Part shown: positions 13,001-25,100 of the stretch, in pieces
Layout: every line of letters starts with the position of its first letter
Numbering within the stretch: the first letter of the stretch is position 1
The notes under the pieces: model-generated
What the model was told of the DNA's origin: nothing
Database searches by the model: none
Seen by the model: only the letters and a program-made list of their open reading frames with translations
NCBI GenBank assembly: GCA_907165135.1
Contig: OU015566.1
Location: 11,702,157 to 11,766,156 of the forward strand
DNA: 64,000 bases
Direction: 5' to 3'
DNA from: Oikopleura dioica
Taxonomy: Eukaryota; Chordata; Appendicularia; Copelata; Oikopleuridae
Made by a program: the position numbers and the translations under genes

Positions 13001-14882
13001 TTCACCCCAAGTACACAGAAAATCGAGCTGTTCCTTTCGCTACTTCATATGAAGAAACCGGTCCTGGAACTCCTTGCTTCTTCATTCTCTCCCCTGGTGT
13101 CGATCCCCTCAAGGATGTCGAGGCTGTCGGTAAGAAAATCGGCTTTACTTTCGACAAGCGAAACTTCCACAACGTCTCTCTTGGTCAAGGTCAAGAAATC
13201 GTCGCTGAGCAGGCCATGGAACTTGCTGCTAAAGAAGGTCACTGGGTCATTCTTCAGAACGTCCATCTGGTCTCTAAGTGGCTTCCAACTCTTGAAAAGC
13301 TCCTTGAAAACTACGCCATCGGATCTCACCCTGATTTCCGAATGTATCTTTCTGCTGAGCCTGCTGGTACTCGAGAGTCTCACATTATGCCTCAGGGTAT
13401 TCTTGAGAACTCCATCAAGATTACCAACGAACCTCCAACCGGTATCCTTGCCAATCTCCACAAGGCCCTCGATAACTTCGATCAAGAAACCATGGAATCT
13501 TGCTCGCGAGAGAACGAGTTCAAGTCAATCCTCAACTCAGTCTGCTACTTCCACGCTGTTGTTTGTGAACGACGAAAGTTCGGACCTCAAGGTTGGAACC
13601 GACCATACCCATTCAACGTTGGTGATCTTACAATTTCCATTGACGTCCTTCGAAACTATTTGGAGGTCAACTCCAAGGTCCCATGGGACGATCTTCGATA
13701 CCTCTTTGGCGAGATTATGTACGGTGGACATATTACTGATGATTGGGATCGACGTCTTTGCCGAACCTATCTTCAGGAATACATGCACCCCGATCAGCTT
13801 GAAGGTGAGCTCTACCTCGCTCCTGGCTACGCTGTTCCATCTAACATGGACTACAACGGTTACCACGCTTACGTCAACGAAAACTTGCCTCCAGAGTCTC
13901 CATACTTGTATGGCCTTCACCCCAACGCTGAAATTGGTGTGTTGACGAAGACTTCCGAAGAACTCTTCCGAACATTGCTTGAAATGCAGCCTAAGGATTC
14001 TGGCGGATCTGGTTCTGGCGCGATGACCATGGAAGAAAAGGTCAAACAAATGCTTGACGATATCATGGAAAAACTCCCCGACGAGTTCAACCTCTACGAA
14101 ATGCAAAGCAAGGTCGAAGAAATCACTCCATACACTGTTGTTGCCCTTCAGGAATGCGAGCGTATGAATCTTCTGATCAACGAAATCCGTCGATCGCTCA
14201 AGGCCGTGAACTTGGGTCTCAAGGGTGAACTGACAATCACTCCTCAAATGGAAGCGCTCATGAATGCCTTTTTCGTCGATCAGGTTCCCGAAACTTGGCA
14301 GAAACGAGCCTACCCATCTATGCTTGGTTTGACCGCCTGGTATGGTGACTTGCTCAACAGAATCAAGGACCTCGACGCTTGGTCCGCTGACTTCGTCATG
14401 CCCAACTCTCTCTGGCTTGGTGGTCTCTTCAACCCTCAGTCCTTCCTTACTGCTATTATGCAGTCGATGGCGCGAAAGAACGAATGGCCTCTGGATAAAA
14501 TGGCTCTGTCCGTCGATGTCCTCAAGAAAGCCAAGGACGATATCAACGCTCCTCCACGAGAAGGTGCTTACATCCACGGTTTGTTCATGGAAGGTGCTCG
14601 ATGGGATACTCAAGCTGGTTCGATCAACGAGTCCAAACTCAAGGAACTCACCCCAGCCATGCCTGTTCTCTTCGTCAAGGCTGTCCCCATTGGTAAGTTT
14701 GTCGCATGAAATGAAGTCTCATTTTGATTTTAGACCGTCTTGAAACCAAGAACATGTACGAGTGCCCCGTCTACAAGACCCGAGACCGAGGACCAAACTA
14801 CGTCTGGACCTTCAACCTCAAGACCAAGGAGTCCGCAAACAAGTGGGTCCTTGGTGGCGTCGCACTTCTCCTCGCCGACTAA
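1080..14882 (+). CDS. DNAH9/17-like: Axonemal outer-arm dynein heavy chain, DNAH9/11/17 type
   Basis: This is the ATP-driven motor subunit of ciliary/flagellar outer dynein arms. Exons: 1080-1099, 1189-1408, 1453-1681, 1749-1916, 2015-2736, 2881-14692, 14734-14882. They close in frame to 4,439 residues, the usual size of the beta-type family. Four P-loops are visible: AAA1 GPAGTGKT (about residue 1822), AAA2 GNAGTGKS (2103), AAA3 GNAGSGKT (2431) and AAA4 GVGGSGKQ (2775). Between AAA4 and AAA5 lies the coiled-coil stalk flanking the microtubule-binding tip, and the protein ends with the typical VLGGVALLL motif. The AAA1-AAA2 linker ([20 protein letters not shown]) is characteristic of DNAH9/11/17. 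The ATG at 1080 gives MGDQDPR followed by family-like sequence. Exon 6 alone is 11.8 kb. The intron at 2737-2880 has a GA donor (CAG|GAAAGG). I cannot decide which vertebrate paralog it corresponds to. Confidence 0.95.
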
Positions 14883-16056
14883 AATTTCTATATATTCTCT
14901 ATCTATTTAAAGCTTATTATTTAATCTCTAAACCTGTACTCTCTTTTTATCACCATAATTAACCCAATTTCGGCCTCCAAATTTTCTTCAATTCGATTTA
15001 ATAAATTCCAAATTCATAAAAACTCCCGCTCAAGGGATAAGCCCTGTTCACGCTTATGGCTAATCCTTTGAGCTCGTATGGCATTATTGGTAGATTTAGG
15101 TGTGATTGTGGTTCGTTCGTAGTTATGTCGTTTGATGTTATATTTGATGGGATGGACAGAACGAGAAGTAATTTGACAGTTGTGTAACAAAGTTGAGATG
15201 TCATATCCTAATGATGATGAGATCTGGAGGCGGACTCTTCTATTTTATGAACCAAGTCTGTTGTATTTTGACCACATGTGCATTATGAAGACTGAACCGA
15301 TGAAAAGGAGTGATACCACTAGAACTGGAACCGGTCCAATCTTAATTCGATTCAAGATTAAAATTCATTTTTGCTTGTAATAAAAAAAAAGAAAAAAGTT
15401 TACCTTCATTCCAGGAGAATCTCCAGAGTAAAATTTCCACATGCTCTCTTGAATGTTTCCTTGATTCGCATTTGGGGTTCCTCTGTTCGCATTTTGCACT
15501 CGTTTCCTTATCTGTGCTTTGGTTATCGCTGGTGATGGTTCTCCTTGACTCTCGCTAGAAATTTATTTAGTTGTTGAATAATAACGAGGCGAAAAACCTC
15601 ATTTTTGCTGAAAAAAGTAAAGCCGCTACGGGAAAGAAAGCAAAAGTGGGAAAGAAACCGGGTTGAAGTCGGACAAAGAAATCGATAATCACGTAGGCCA
15701 ATTTGAAAGCCAGCGATAGATCTATATCCATCTTCTGGCAACGTGTTTGCCCATGGTCCATCGATATAAGTGCATTTCCGTCCAGCGAAAATTAAAGCCT
15801 TAAAATCCTTATAAAGAAAAAGTCCTTCCGGAATCCAGACCACCCACGTTTAAAATTTGAGTGCTTCATTTCCGGACATAACGTGTTGATATTTTTGGGC
15901 AATCCAATATAATCCTCCTTCGAATTCTATTAAATCATGAAATATAATCGCAGATGATCATAGCGCCCTCCATCAATCCTTCAGTGCTCTATTGAAGAAA
16001 GGGTGAGTTAAAATTTTCATCCGAACTTTTCCGAAGAGAAATTCATTTTTTCAACG
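14883..16056. other. Intergenic region, no supported gene
   Basis: This begins with the AT-rich 3' flank of the dynein gene, with a possible poly(A) signal near 14999. A 106-codon open frame on the minus strand (15523-15843) overlaps another open frame, has no splice or domain support and is not called. I see nothing else. Confidence 0.4.
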
Positions 16057-17163
16057 ATGAGAATTCTCCTTTTGCTTTTTCTGATCGGTAAAGAAAATAA
16101 TATTTTTGTCGACAATCATAATTTTTAAGCTCTTGGGCAAAAAATGGACAAGGAAACAAAGCTCCAAAAGAAAGAAGAGAGGAAACGCCTAAAGAAAGAA
16201 CTCAAAGAAAAGGTTGAACAGCGATAAATCTTTGTGCAAACAGTTTTTTCAGGAAAAATTAGCGAAGAAGGCGAAGAAAAAAGGACCCAAGTTCCAGGTC
16301 AATCTAAAGTCTGCTGATAGCATACCAACCCCAGTGGAAGAAGAACAGGCTATTGATGAAGCCGAAAGCAGGCTCAACTACACAGAATTTGTCAAGCAAT
16401 ATTCTAAAGCTGTCACGGATCTGGGGATGCGAGAAACGATGACGAATTATTTGATAAATGAGGGCTCGGAAAGAAATATGCTCTGGTCCCTACGAAACAA
16501 GGTTTTTCTCTATACTTGCTTTCAGCTGTCTTTACTTTTTAGTTTGAGCTTCAAAATCAAGCAAAAAGCTTTCTTCTGGGAAAACGCATTCCCGTTCCTT
16601 TTGCTCAGGGAAAAATTGACGTAAGCAATTGTTAATTTTCAACTTCAAAATTTCACTTTTCCAGCGATTTCCAACCGACCCAACGATGAGCTGCTTCCAG
16701 TGCGATGAAAAGGACACCGATGCTTGTTGGAGAAAAGGTAAGGAGCAAATCTGCCACGGCGCAAATCACGTGTGCCAGATCGAGGTAAGAAAGCGCTTCG
16801 GCAGAACGGAGCGCATCAGCATGGGATGCAAGCAGCTCAAAGCTTGCCAGGACAACAAGTTTCAAAATTTCAACCAGAAGCCGGACACGCCAACGAAAGA
16901 TATTGGGCTGATTATTGACTATCAGTGTAATCCGATTGACTATGGAAGTGAAAGTACTTGCAGGTAAAAGTTTCTCCGATAGTCAAAAAAGAATAGCTGA
17001 TAAATCATAAGCTATACTTGCTACACTCTTTCTTAGCCTTCAGAAAAGTTCTCAAGAGTTCTATTCATAATTCAGACAATGCTGCACGACGAAAAACTGT
17101 AATCGTTACTACAATTGGGACAGTTTCCTGACGATGTACGATTGGGACACGACTCTTCCTTGA
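16057..17163 (+). CDS. Secreted LU (Ly6/uPAR, three-finger fold) domain protein with charged spacer
   Basis: Exons 16057-16087, 16130-16212, 16253-16501, 16665-16963 and 17076-17163 close in frame to 249 residues. The N-terminus MRILLLLFLIALGQ is a signal peptide. A lysine-rich, probably helical stretch and an acidic spacer follow to about residue 120. The C-terminal half is cysteine-rich: it starts CFQC, continues with regularly spaced cysteines, and ends CRQCCTTKNCN. The closing CCxxxxCN is the hallmark of the LU fold. No C-terminal hydrophobic tail is seen, so it is probably secreted rather than GPI-anchored. A related gene lies on the other strand at 22754-23335 and shares STCRQC. The function is unknown; LU proteins usually bind other proteins outside the cell. 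Confidence 0.75.
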
Positions 17164-17353
17164 TTCCAAAAATCGCTCTTCCAAAATCTTCTGTACAAAG
17201 CTTGATAGATTATTTCTGTAAAATAAAATAGCGCTGAAAATTATGACAATCATCATGAACTTTATTTTGGTGTTGTCCTGGGGCTGAGATTTACAGTATA
17301 GTTTCAAGTCAAGGCACGTGCAAAATTAAATGCTCGGGAGTTGTAAATAACAG

Positions 17354-18121
17354 TCAGTATTGCTGCGGCGCGACCGATGATTTTACGAAGCGGTTCCTTT
17401 TCCAAAACGGCCGCAAGAGGCGAAAATTATTCGAATCATAGCGCAAACCTAACAAATTAGAACAAAATTTTCTTGTCCAAATTTTACCTTTAGTATCGAC
17501 GATCGGCCCGTGATCGAAAATCGAGGGAACATTAGGCGGAATAACTGTTTCACTTGTATCAATACTCGGCCTGTCGAAACAGAAGACCATCACGGGAAAT
17601 TCGTTTTGTGGCAAATTTTCTGACACCGTAATAATATGATGGTCTGAGCTTCTTCTAGCAGTTTTGTAGGCTTCGGAGTCTTGATTTTCAGGAATATAAG
17701 CTTTTGTAGGGCGAATTGGTATTGGACTTGAATTATGAGGAGTTATGGGCGTTCGAGGAACATCGAGACTAGAAGACTACGATAAATATCCTTTTCATTA
17801 CAAAAAAAACGGTACCTGAGAGCACCAAAACTATCCACTGATTCTGATCTAGTCGATAATGCTAGCTCATTTCTGGAATCTTGCTGCGACTCCTGACTCG
17901 CATTATTGCACTCGTAAAAGGCCAGTACGGAACCGAGAACTCCAACAGTAACACCCGTCGGGATCACCAGTCCAATATTAAATGCTAGAAAGTTCAACTA
18001 ACAGCGGCCTGTTGAACGGTTACTCACATGAAAAATACACAAATAAAACAGTAACAAAGCCTAAAGGGACCATAATAACTCCTGCTAGCACCAAATAAAT
18101 CGAAATCTCCGCACGTGGCAT
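17354..18121 (-). CDS. Two-pass membrane protein with long cytoplasmic-type tail, unknown family
   Basis: Exons 18121-18028, 17984-17816, 17768-17488 and 17448-17354 close in frame to 212 residues. Two hydrophobic helices lie at the N-terminus, roughly residues 5-32 (IYLVLAGVIMVPLGFVTVLF) and 35-57 (GLVIPTGVTVGVLGSVLAFY). They are followed by a hydrophilic Ser/Pro/Arg-rich tail of about 150 residues. A second ATG lies just upstream of the chosen one, so the start is approximate. The gene converges on the LU gene, 190 bp away, and lies 550 bp downstream of the adhesion GPCR on the same strand. I do not recognise a family. The exon phases agree, so I am fairly sure the gene is real. Confidence 0.6.
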
Positions 18122-18673
18122 GCCATTCTCTTACATACAAGTGTCTCTAAAAATGTTTCTCAAATATCATGCAAAGAGTCATTTAAAGTCACTGTCGGTC
18201 GGGTTAACAGTAGGAGGAAGTAGCCGAGAGAAAGAAAGTTAGGAGCAAGAAATGAGTTCTGAAAGATTAATTTCTGTCGGGAGGAAGAGATCCAGCGCGC
18301 TACTTGCACAAACAAAGGGCGATGAATTTTTAAAACTTTTCCCGCCGCCAGAAGGATTTCAGACTTCAGGGGAAGTTATTATTGCAGTGTTTTGATAGTC
18401 TGATAGTTCTGTTTTAGTTAATAATGATGCGTCGCGAGCCAGTTCAAAGATAAACATATCCTTTCGAGTGAGGATGAGCGAAGTTTATTTACAGGAAAAA
18501 ATAAGCAGCAGCGGAAAACACATGTGAAATTTTGAATCTGACATGTAATAAAAAAAAAGCAAAAATGTCCTTCGTCGATTAGATGCTCATAGATCCTCTT
18601 AAGCTGGAGCAGTTGCGTCGCTGTGGCAAAAGTACGTAGAAGATGAAAATCCACAAACCCTTTTTACGCGTTA
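18122..18673. other. Intergenic region between two minus-strand genes
   Basis: No gene supported. An open frame of 78 codons at 18418-18654 (minus) has no domain or splice context. Confidence 0.4.
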
Positions 18674-20858
18674 TTAATACTCAGTTTCTACCATCATGAG
18701 ATGATGAAGAAAATATATGAAAATGCGTTCCTGAAGGCCGTTGACGATGACAAAAGTATAGGTCACAATCAACTGGTACAGTGATTCTCCTTCGTTGTCT
18801 AAAATTAATGTTTTAGTAAGATTTCACTTTTGAAAAAATTACCTTCATCAGCTCGGTACATGAAGGGGGCAAGAAAGTAGGAAATTCCGAAGAGCACTAC
18901 TAGCCCAGAAGCAACTCTTGTTTGGTCCTAAAAAGAAGAATTGAAGGTGCTTCAAATATGCGAGCACATACTCGAATGCGCAAAGCTCGGCGAAGTCGAT
19001 CGGTATCACTTCTCTTGAGACCTCCTCCAGTTCGCCGAATTTGAATGATTGTTGACATCACTTTTCCAAAGATGTACACGTTCTTAGTAATTGTAAGCTC
19101 GACAGATTGAGAGCAGACTTACCAAGATGAAAAAGCAAGCAAAGGGAATAACCCAGACGATATAAACCAGGGCCTGGTCGATCCAACAAAACTTGTGCTC
19201 GTCGATTCCTAGAGGAACGAAAATTTCAACTCCATTGAAGGACGAAATCAAAGTCACAGCGACCACGAAAAGAGGTGTTCCCCAGCCGAGAAGGATCAGG
19301 AAATTCATGAAGTACTGGGGATAATCTAGAACTCCTTCAGCTACCCGAGTGATGCTGAAGTAATGATCGATTGCCTGACTGTACAATCGGTTTCAGATTA
19401 GTTTACGGTGAATTTTTCTACTTGAATTTTTCTAAAACCGTTCCAAGACATCCAGCAGAGACTCGCCAATTGGGCAAACAGGACCATCGTGACAAGAACC
19501 TTTCCATAACCAGTGCACATGTGCTCTTCCGATGCCGTGAAGATAGTCACATGATCGAAAATGCTCATCGTCATAATCGCTGTCATTTTCATAATGAGCG
19601 CGATTGAAAGATGCGTGATCAAGATAGGCTGCTTCGATCGACGTGACCAAATGCTCGGCGAGCCTCGTTGACCCCGTATTTTCATGATCATCGCGTAAAT
19701 AACGACAAGGAGGGCGACGATTGAAGCTCCGCAGACAATGTTGCTTGTCATTTCAAGCCCTTTGGAGTCCACTCGACCAGCACCAGGGTACATATACTAA
19801 ATTTCAAAGATAGGAAAGGTTTTGGAAGTTAGCTTACGTGGACCGTGGCGAAATTCGTCAAATGATCAGTCGTACAAGTAACATGAGAGCCATTCTTCGA
19901 GACCAGGGAAACTCCTTTGGTGTCCCACTCCTCTCGTTCCCTATTCCAGAAGACGCATTTTGTCTTTCCGCCGCGATCTCCACCGGTTCTTTCAAGCTGT
20001 GGGAAGACCATATTGATATCGCCCTCTCTGATGTTTTTGCTCATGTGCTCTGGGAGATTCACAGAGAGAACAGGCGAGGTCACTTCGATAGAAGTGGATG
20101 CTTTCATTTTCGGAGGAGCTTGATAAGAAACTGCAAAGATCCCGCCGTCAAAATTGTCTCCAAAGGAAAAATTGATTCCCACCGCGTTTTTGGGCTCTTT
20201 GTCGCACTCCTTTTTCTCATAGCAATCGAATGAGCTCGTTAAAAAAGAGCCATTGCTCGCCATAATGCAGAAGTTGGAAGGATCGCCAAAAGAAAGGCAA
20301 TTGGCAACTTCTGCCTCACTGACCCGTTCTATGGGGAGGATGTCTTTGATTTCCTTAGTGTCGTAGACATCGGAGTCGTAATCAGCTCCGACCATCAGTT
20401 CAGCATGAGCCGGAGTTGTCGTCGACGTAGTTCGGGTAGTTGTTGTTGTCGTCGACGTAGTAGAGGTAGTAGTCGTTGTTGAGCAATTAGGGTGGCTCAC
20501 GTTCCACTCGCAGCAGACCCAGTCGGGAAACAGATACGCATCATTGCACTTTCTGAAGACAAATGTTGATGCGTTCGTCCCCATTTCGCTCTCGGTTGAA
20601 TTCACTAGAATGCATTCAATGACCAGAAAAATATAAAAAAATCTGACCGAGGGAAGAAGTTTCTATCCTTTGAGTGGTTTCACTAATGACTGGATCTGGT
20701 GTTACTGTAATACTTTCAGTAGTCACAAAAGTATCATTTAGTTGCGCAAAAGATATTACTGTTGTATAATCGGATAAGTTTGATTGTGCTGTGGTCGTCT
20801 CTGTTTCGTTGAACCAAAAACTTCCATTATTATAGAAAAAAGGGGCTCGATCCGTCAT
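18674..20858 (-). CDS. Adhesion G-protein-coupled receptor (class B2)
   Basis: Exons 20858-20648, 20604-19838, 19796-19422, 19374-19123, 19082-18972, 18927-18843 and 18798-18674 close to 641 residues. The ectodomain starts with an Asn/Thr-rich region, has a poly-Thr linker (GTT/GTC microsatellite near 20415-20480) and ends in a GAIN/GPS module (CVFW ... W ... CTTDHLTNFA). The expected HL(S/T) cleavage site is HLTNFA, so autoproteolysis is plausible. Seven helices follow. Class B2 marks include ASLCWM in TM3, GWGTP before TM4 and VNGLQE at TM7. No classical signal peptide is visible after the ATG; either an upstream exon is missed or the N-terminus is translocated without one. The cytoplasmic tail is nearly absent (ends HHLMMVETEY). 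No ligand can be inferred. Confidence 0.85.
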
Positions 20859-20963
20859 TTTCTTTTATCTTGTTCAATGTTTTTAGATTTAAAGTTTTCG
20901 CGCCAAGAACTTATGGGTGAATAAATAAGAAAATTTGTTTATAAAAAAATGTTCAAGTTGTTT

Positions 20964-21713
20964 TCACTTACGGTACACTTCAAAAGGCCTGACTACTTGA
21001 CGATATTGAAGAGAGAACTTCGGGTGTTGAATGTAGCTGATGGTCTTGAAATCGCTGGGATCTGGAATGCTGAGTATCGCTGTCTTGTTCTTGTCAGTCG
21101 ATTTGAATTCTATGTTTTTGATTTTGAACTCAAACGAAGGAATCTTCGCAGCTCCGACCGACGTTTTTCCGCGCAACACAAAAGAATCTGTGACGTTTTC
21201 GAAATGTGCATATTCCGATCGAACGGCGGAAAGGAGCTCCGTGAAATCGGCCCAGACGTTTAGTTTTCGAATCCCTTCAAGACTGAAATAAAATTTGAAA
21301 AAAGTATAATCGAGTGCTCGCTCAACTCAAGATGCCATGGCGTTTTCCTTTTTCCAGTGCCGTTGAAGCTTTCTCTTTTTGGTTCCTCGACGCCCTCGTA
21401 GAAAACTTCAAGCAAGATCTTCGGAGCTTTTTTCGTCTTGTCAAATCTGGAAGTAAAAGTTGATTGATAAATCTCATTATTTATATCTCTCGCGGTGAAA
21501 ACTTATTTCTTTGTTTCTGATAGTAAAATCGATAGTCATAAAAATAAATATTTCATTTGCAACTTACGGCAACTCCTCGATAAAAGGAGACTTTTCCGTT
21601 GAGTAGTCGAATTTTCCAATAGCTCGCCATCCCTGATCTTGACGTTTCTTGGAAGGAGGGGTAAGATTTGAAGGAGGAGGTCCTCCTGGAGGGGGAGGAG
21701 GATTCGGGCCCAT
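20964..21713 (-). CDS. Proline-rich N-terminus protein of unknown family
   Basis: Exons 21713-21568, 21446-21327 and 21282-20964 close in frame to 194 residues. The N-terminus is MGPNPPPPPGGPPP, then a basic stretch, then about 150 residues of mixed, soluble-looking sequence without signal peptide or membrane helix. I do not recognise the fold. The stop lies 105 bp before the ATG of the adhesion GPCR on the same strand, a spacing typical of Oikopleura operons. An alternative GTAAGT donor just before the stop and an AAG acceptor at about 20872 would also join it in frame to the GPCR. I consider two cistrons more likely, because a proline-rich soluble N-terminus is odd for a receptor. Confidence 0.55.
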
Positions 21714-22117
21714 TTTCAAGAAAAATTAAAGAAATCTGCACTCTCTGTCCGTGTTTTTGTGAGAAATGAGAACTGTCATATTTCGATGAAATAGTTTCCA
21801 CGCGTTATCAGTGACGCGATTCTCCTGCGAATGGGTGAATTGATAAAAGGAGAAAACCGAGGAGCGCAGCGAAAAAAGACATTCATAAATTCGATAACCA
21901 AATGAACTTTTCAATCTGTAACAAAATACCTTTTGGGCAATTTATAGAGTTATCTAAAAGTTCAACGCTGGAAGATTTTTAAAGCATCTTTCAGAAAATC
22001 AGCGCTAATCCAACACCACCGCAATGACTTGTCCCCTTCACGCTCGATTTCGGAACATCTTCTTCTCATCATTCCCTGATTCAATAATCACTTTCGGCCA
22101 GTCTTTGATTCCGAATT
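21714..22117. promoter_or_regulatory. Divergent intergenic region
   Basis: This 404-bp gap separates the start of the proline-rich gene (minus) from the start of the trypsin-fold gene (plus). By position it should hold promoters for both. I see no recognisable elements. Confidence 0.35.
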
Positions 22118-25100
22118 ATGAAGCTGATATTTTTCCATTTTCTGAGCTTGAGTTTTTCGACGATCTTGAACGAAGGAATTTGCGAGAAATCGAAGCTATT
22201 GAGAACAGATGGGGAGAGAAAAGGAAAGGATTTGGCGGAGAACTGGAAGTTTATTGTTCGACTGGAAATATTTGGCGCGTCTGGGGGAGTAAAAACGCCA
22301 AGCAAGGGTTAGAAAATTATTTTTTTCATTGAAATATTCATGAAAATATGTTTTGGGACTCTTTTGACCCTTGAAAGTCACTGTGCTGGTGCAATCATCG
22401 ACAAGAACTGGATCCTCACGACTGCCAAGTGCATCCGAAATGCTCAATTCGCAAAGATTTTCTACCCACGGAGAATGGACAATCGCATCACTTCGGACAA
22501 GTTCTTTCTCACTTCAGGTGAGTTTCACATCGTGCCAGATTATTCAGAGAAAAATCCAAAAATTCACGATCTTGGGATGATCAGAATCGATGGCGGCTTT
22601 GAGAACTCTGACGATATTGAAAGCATTTGTCTGACAGACAGAATTCCAAAGCGAAGGGAAAATTGCTTTGTCGCAGGAATGGAATTTCAAATTTTGAATG
22701 AAACAATTTTTTTTATAAAAAAGAGGAATGATTTTTATTTAGCGTTTTCTTCCTCAGGCGAGGAATACAGTATCAAAGTTTGTATCAAACATCGTATGCG
22801 GGTAAGATCCAGTTTCGAGCATTCCAAGCACCTGCGTGAAAATCAACGCGCTGGGGAAGCATTGACGACAAGTCGAAGAAACCAACACTCCGTTGCCTAA
22901 ATTCATCAGTGCTGTTTTTAAAGAACGGTAGCTTACGGTCTCTCTGCCCATTTTTCTTGCACTGGGTCTTGTTGTGCTTTGCTTCGATCTTGCAGGATCG
23001 CTTCTGCTTGCACTGGCTGTGGATCTGCACCTGTCCGTTGTTGCGTCTTTCGGTGAATTCGCAGATCTGATACTTACCGCACTGCTTGATCGCTCCTTTT
23101 AGATGGGTCAAGATATTTTTCAACTTAGCAAAAAAGGAAGGGCTTAAAAGAGCTCTTTCTAGCGCGAATAATATTTCGACCTAAGTCCTGTTGTCTGGCA
23201 TTTGAGGTAGACATCTTCTGGTGCTCCTTGCTCGTCGCAAATGATGCAGCTTCTAGGGTCATCGATGTTGACCAGGTTTTCCCAAGAGTATTGCTGAGCA
23301 AAAACAGCGGGGATGAAAAAATTTGAAAATTTCATTTTTGCTTTCTTAGTTTCTAGTCGAGTGAATTTGTGAAACGAACAATGCGCGCGTTCCTTTTATG
23401 TGTGCCCTATTTACATTTATGCATATTAACGTGCGCACTAGAAATAATTAGCGTTGTCTTATTTATTCGATTATCCCCTTTCGTTAGCCAGTAGAAATTC
23501 AGCTACACGTATACTGACGAGTAGACATAGTTCGTCAAGCTAATCCTGTCAACTTCGTAATCCATAAGCGTATGTAACATACCGTATGTTACATACGGTA
23601 TGTCGCAAAAAAATCATGAAGGAAATTTCTTCAAGATGGCATTAGAATTGTTGATAGTCCGGAACTCGACTTGACTCAAGTTCAGAAAACTTTGTTTTTT
23701 TTTGAATATTTCATTGCAAACAAATGACCAAGTTGAATGTAGGTTCCTAAAATTCTCGTTATTTTTTCTTAGAAAATAATTAAATTAGGGCTCCTCTTAC
23801 GCTATAAATTTTAAGTTGTAATCTACAAAATCATCAGTATCCTAAAAAAAGGATGCAATCTAAGCCTTAGATTCTTAGGTAGAGCCTCTACCGTAGAGGA
23901 AAAAACTGCTGCTTCCAAATCGAAAAGATATGTCTCCATCAATGGCTCTGACGATCGTATTTTCGACGAGAATGATGGAAAATCCCAATACAGGCCAGAT
24001 CAAGACCCTTATCAGCTTGAAATATGGCCAAAATTTCAGCGTCTAAAACTCATCTCTATAATTTTATGACCCAGGAAATCTAGCATCAACTGAATTGAAT
24101 TAAAAATTTCTAAAATTTGAAGGATTTTTTTATCTTCTGCTGATAAGATCGACAACACTTTTAAATGATGGAGTAATTCGTATTTTCTTCTTCTTTAAAC
24201 AATAGCTAATTGCATATGTACGTGCGTAACGTGGGCTCTCGAAATGATAATCCTGCTGCTACAAAGAACTTCCGCTCATTATCCAAAGTGTATTAATGAA
24301 GCTAAGCTTCCATTGAACAAACGTTTCCCTAAACGTGGAAGACTTATAAAAACTAATTGCTATCCATGTCATTTTGTATTAAATTCCTAAAAAGGCTGGG
24401 GAACTGCTCGAGGAAAGAAGCCAAAAAGCCTCCTTCGCGAAGCTCAAGTTTCAATCATGGACCTGCGCGCTTGTGGTCGACCAGGAAAGGGCTTTTTTAG
24501 TGACAGTCATTTATTTACAGGGAATTAACGTTTTTCAATCTTATTCAGTAATCGAAAGTTTGAACCCATCCCCATTGGGGATCCGAGATCGCCGTCCTCT
24601 TGGAAACCTCTGGAGAAATAGTTGTTCAAGTAGTTGAAATTGCTCCGGCCGGAACCTAACCAGCTGGCGGAGGAAGGAGCTGCAAGAAAAATAATAGCTA
24701 AAAATCGCATTTTTGAATTCTGGGAGGTTGATTATCTGCCTCCGTGTTATACTGTATAACTCTTCTATATAACTTATACAAGCGCTTCTTATTATACCTG
24801 CACTCGGCGCAAAATGCATAATTGATCTCGATCATAGAAAGAGGAGTATCTTGTATTAGAATAACTTGTGATCAGTGTTGGAAGGATTAATATTGGATTT
24901 TCTCTTGAGTTTTCCAAGAGTAATTCGAATACCAAATGAACCGGCTAATACTGAACTTTCGTAAATAACATTAAAAAAAAGAGGAAGACTATCTAAGCCT
25001 TTGTAAAGATACTTACGGTCCCTATTTCGACGATTACTTCTCCCTTTGCGCTGGACTCTGGTCGGCACCGGAAGGCAAATGTCTGGGAGATTTCGGAGGG

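Noticed and set aside
15523-15843. 106-codon minus-strand frame
   Set aside because: Overlaps a competing frame, has no recognisable domain or splice context and no neighbouring exons.
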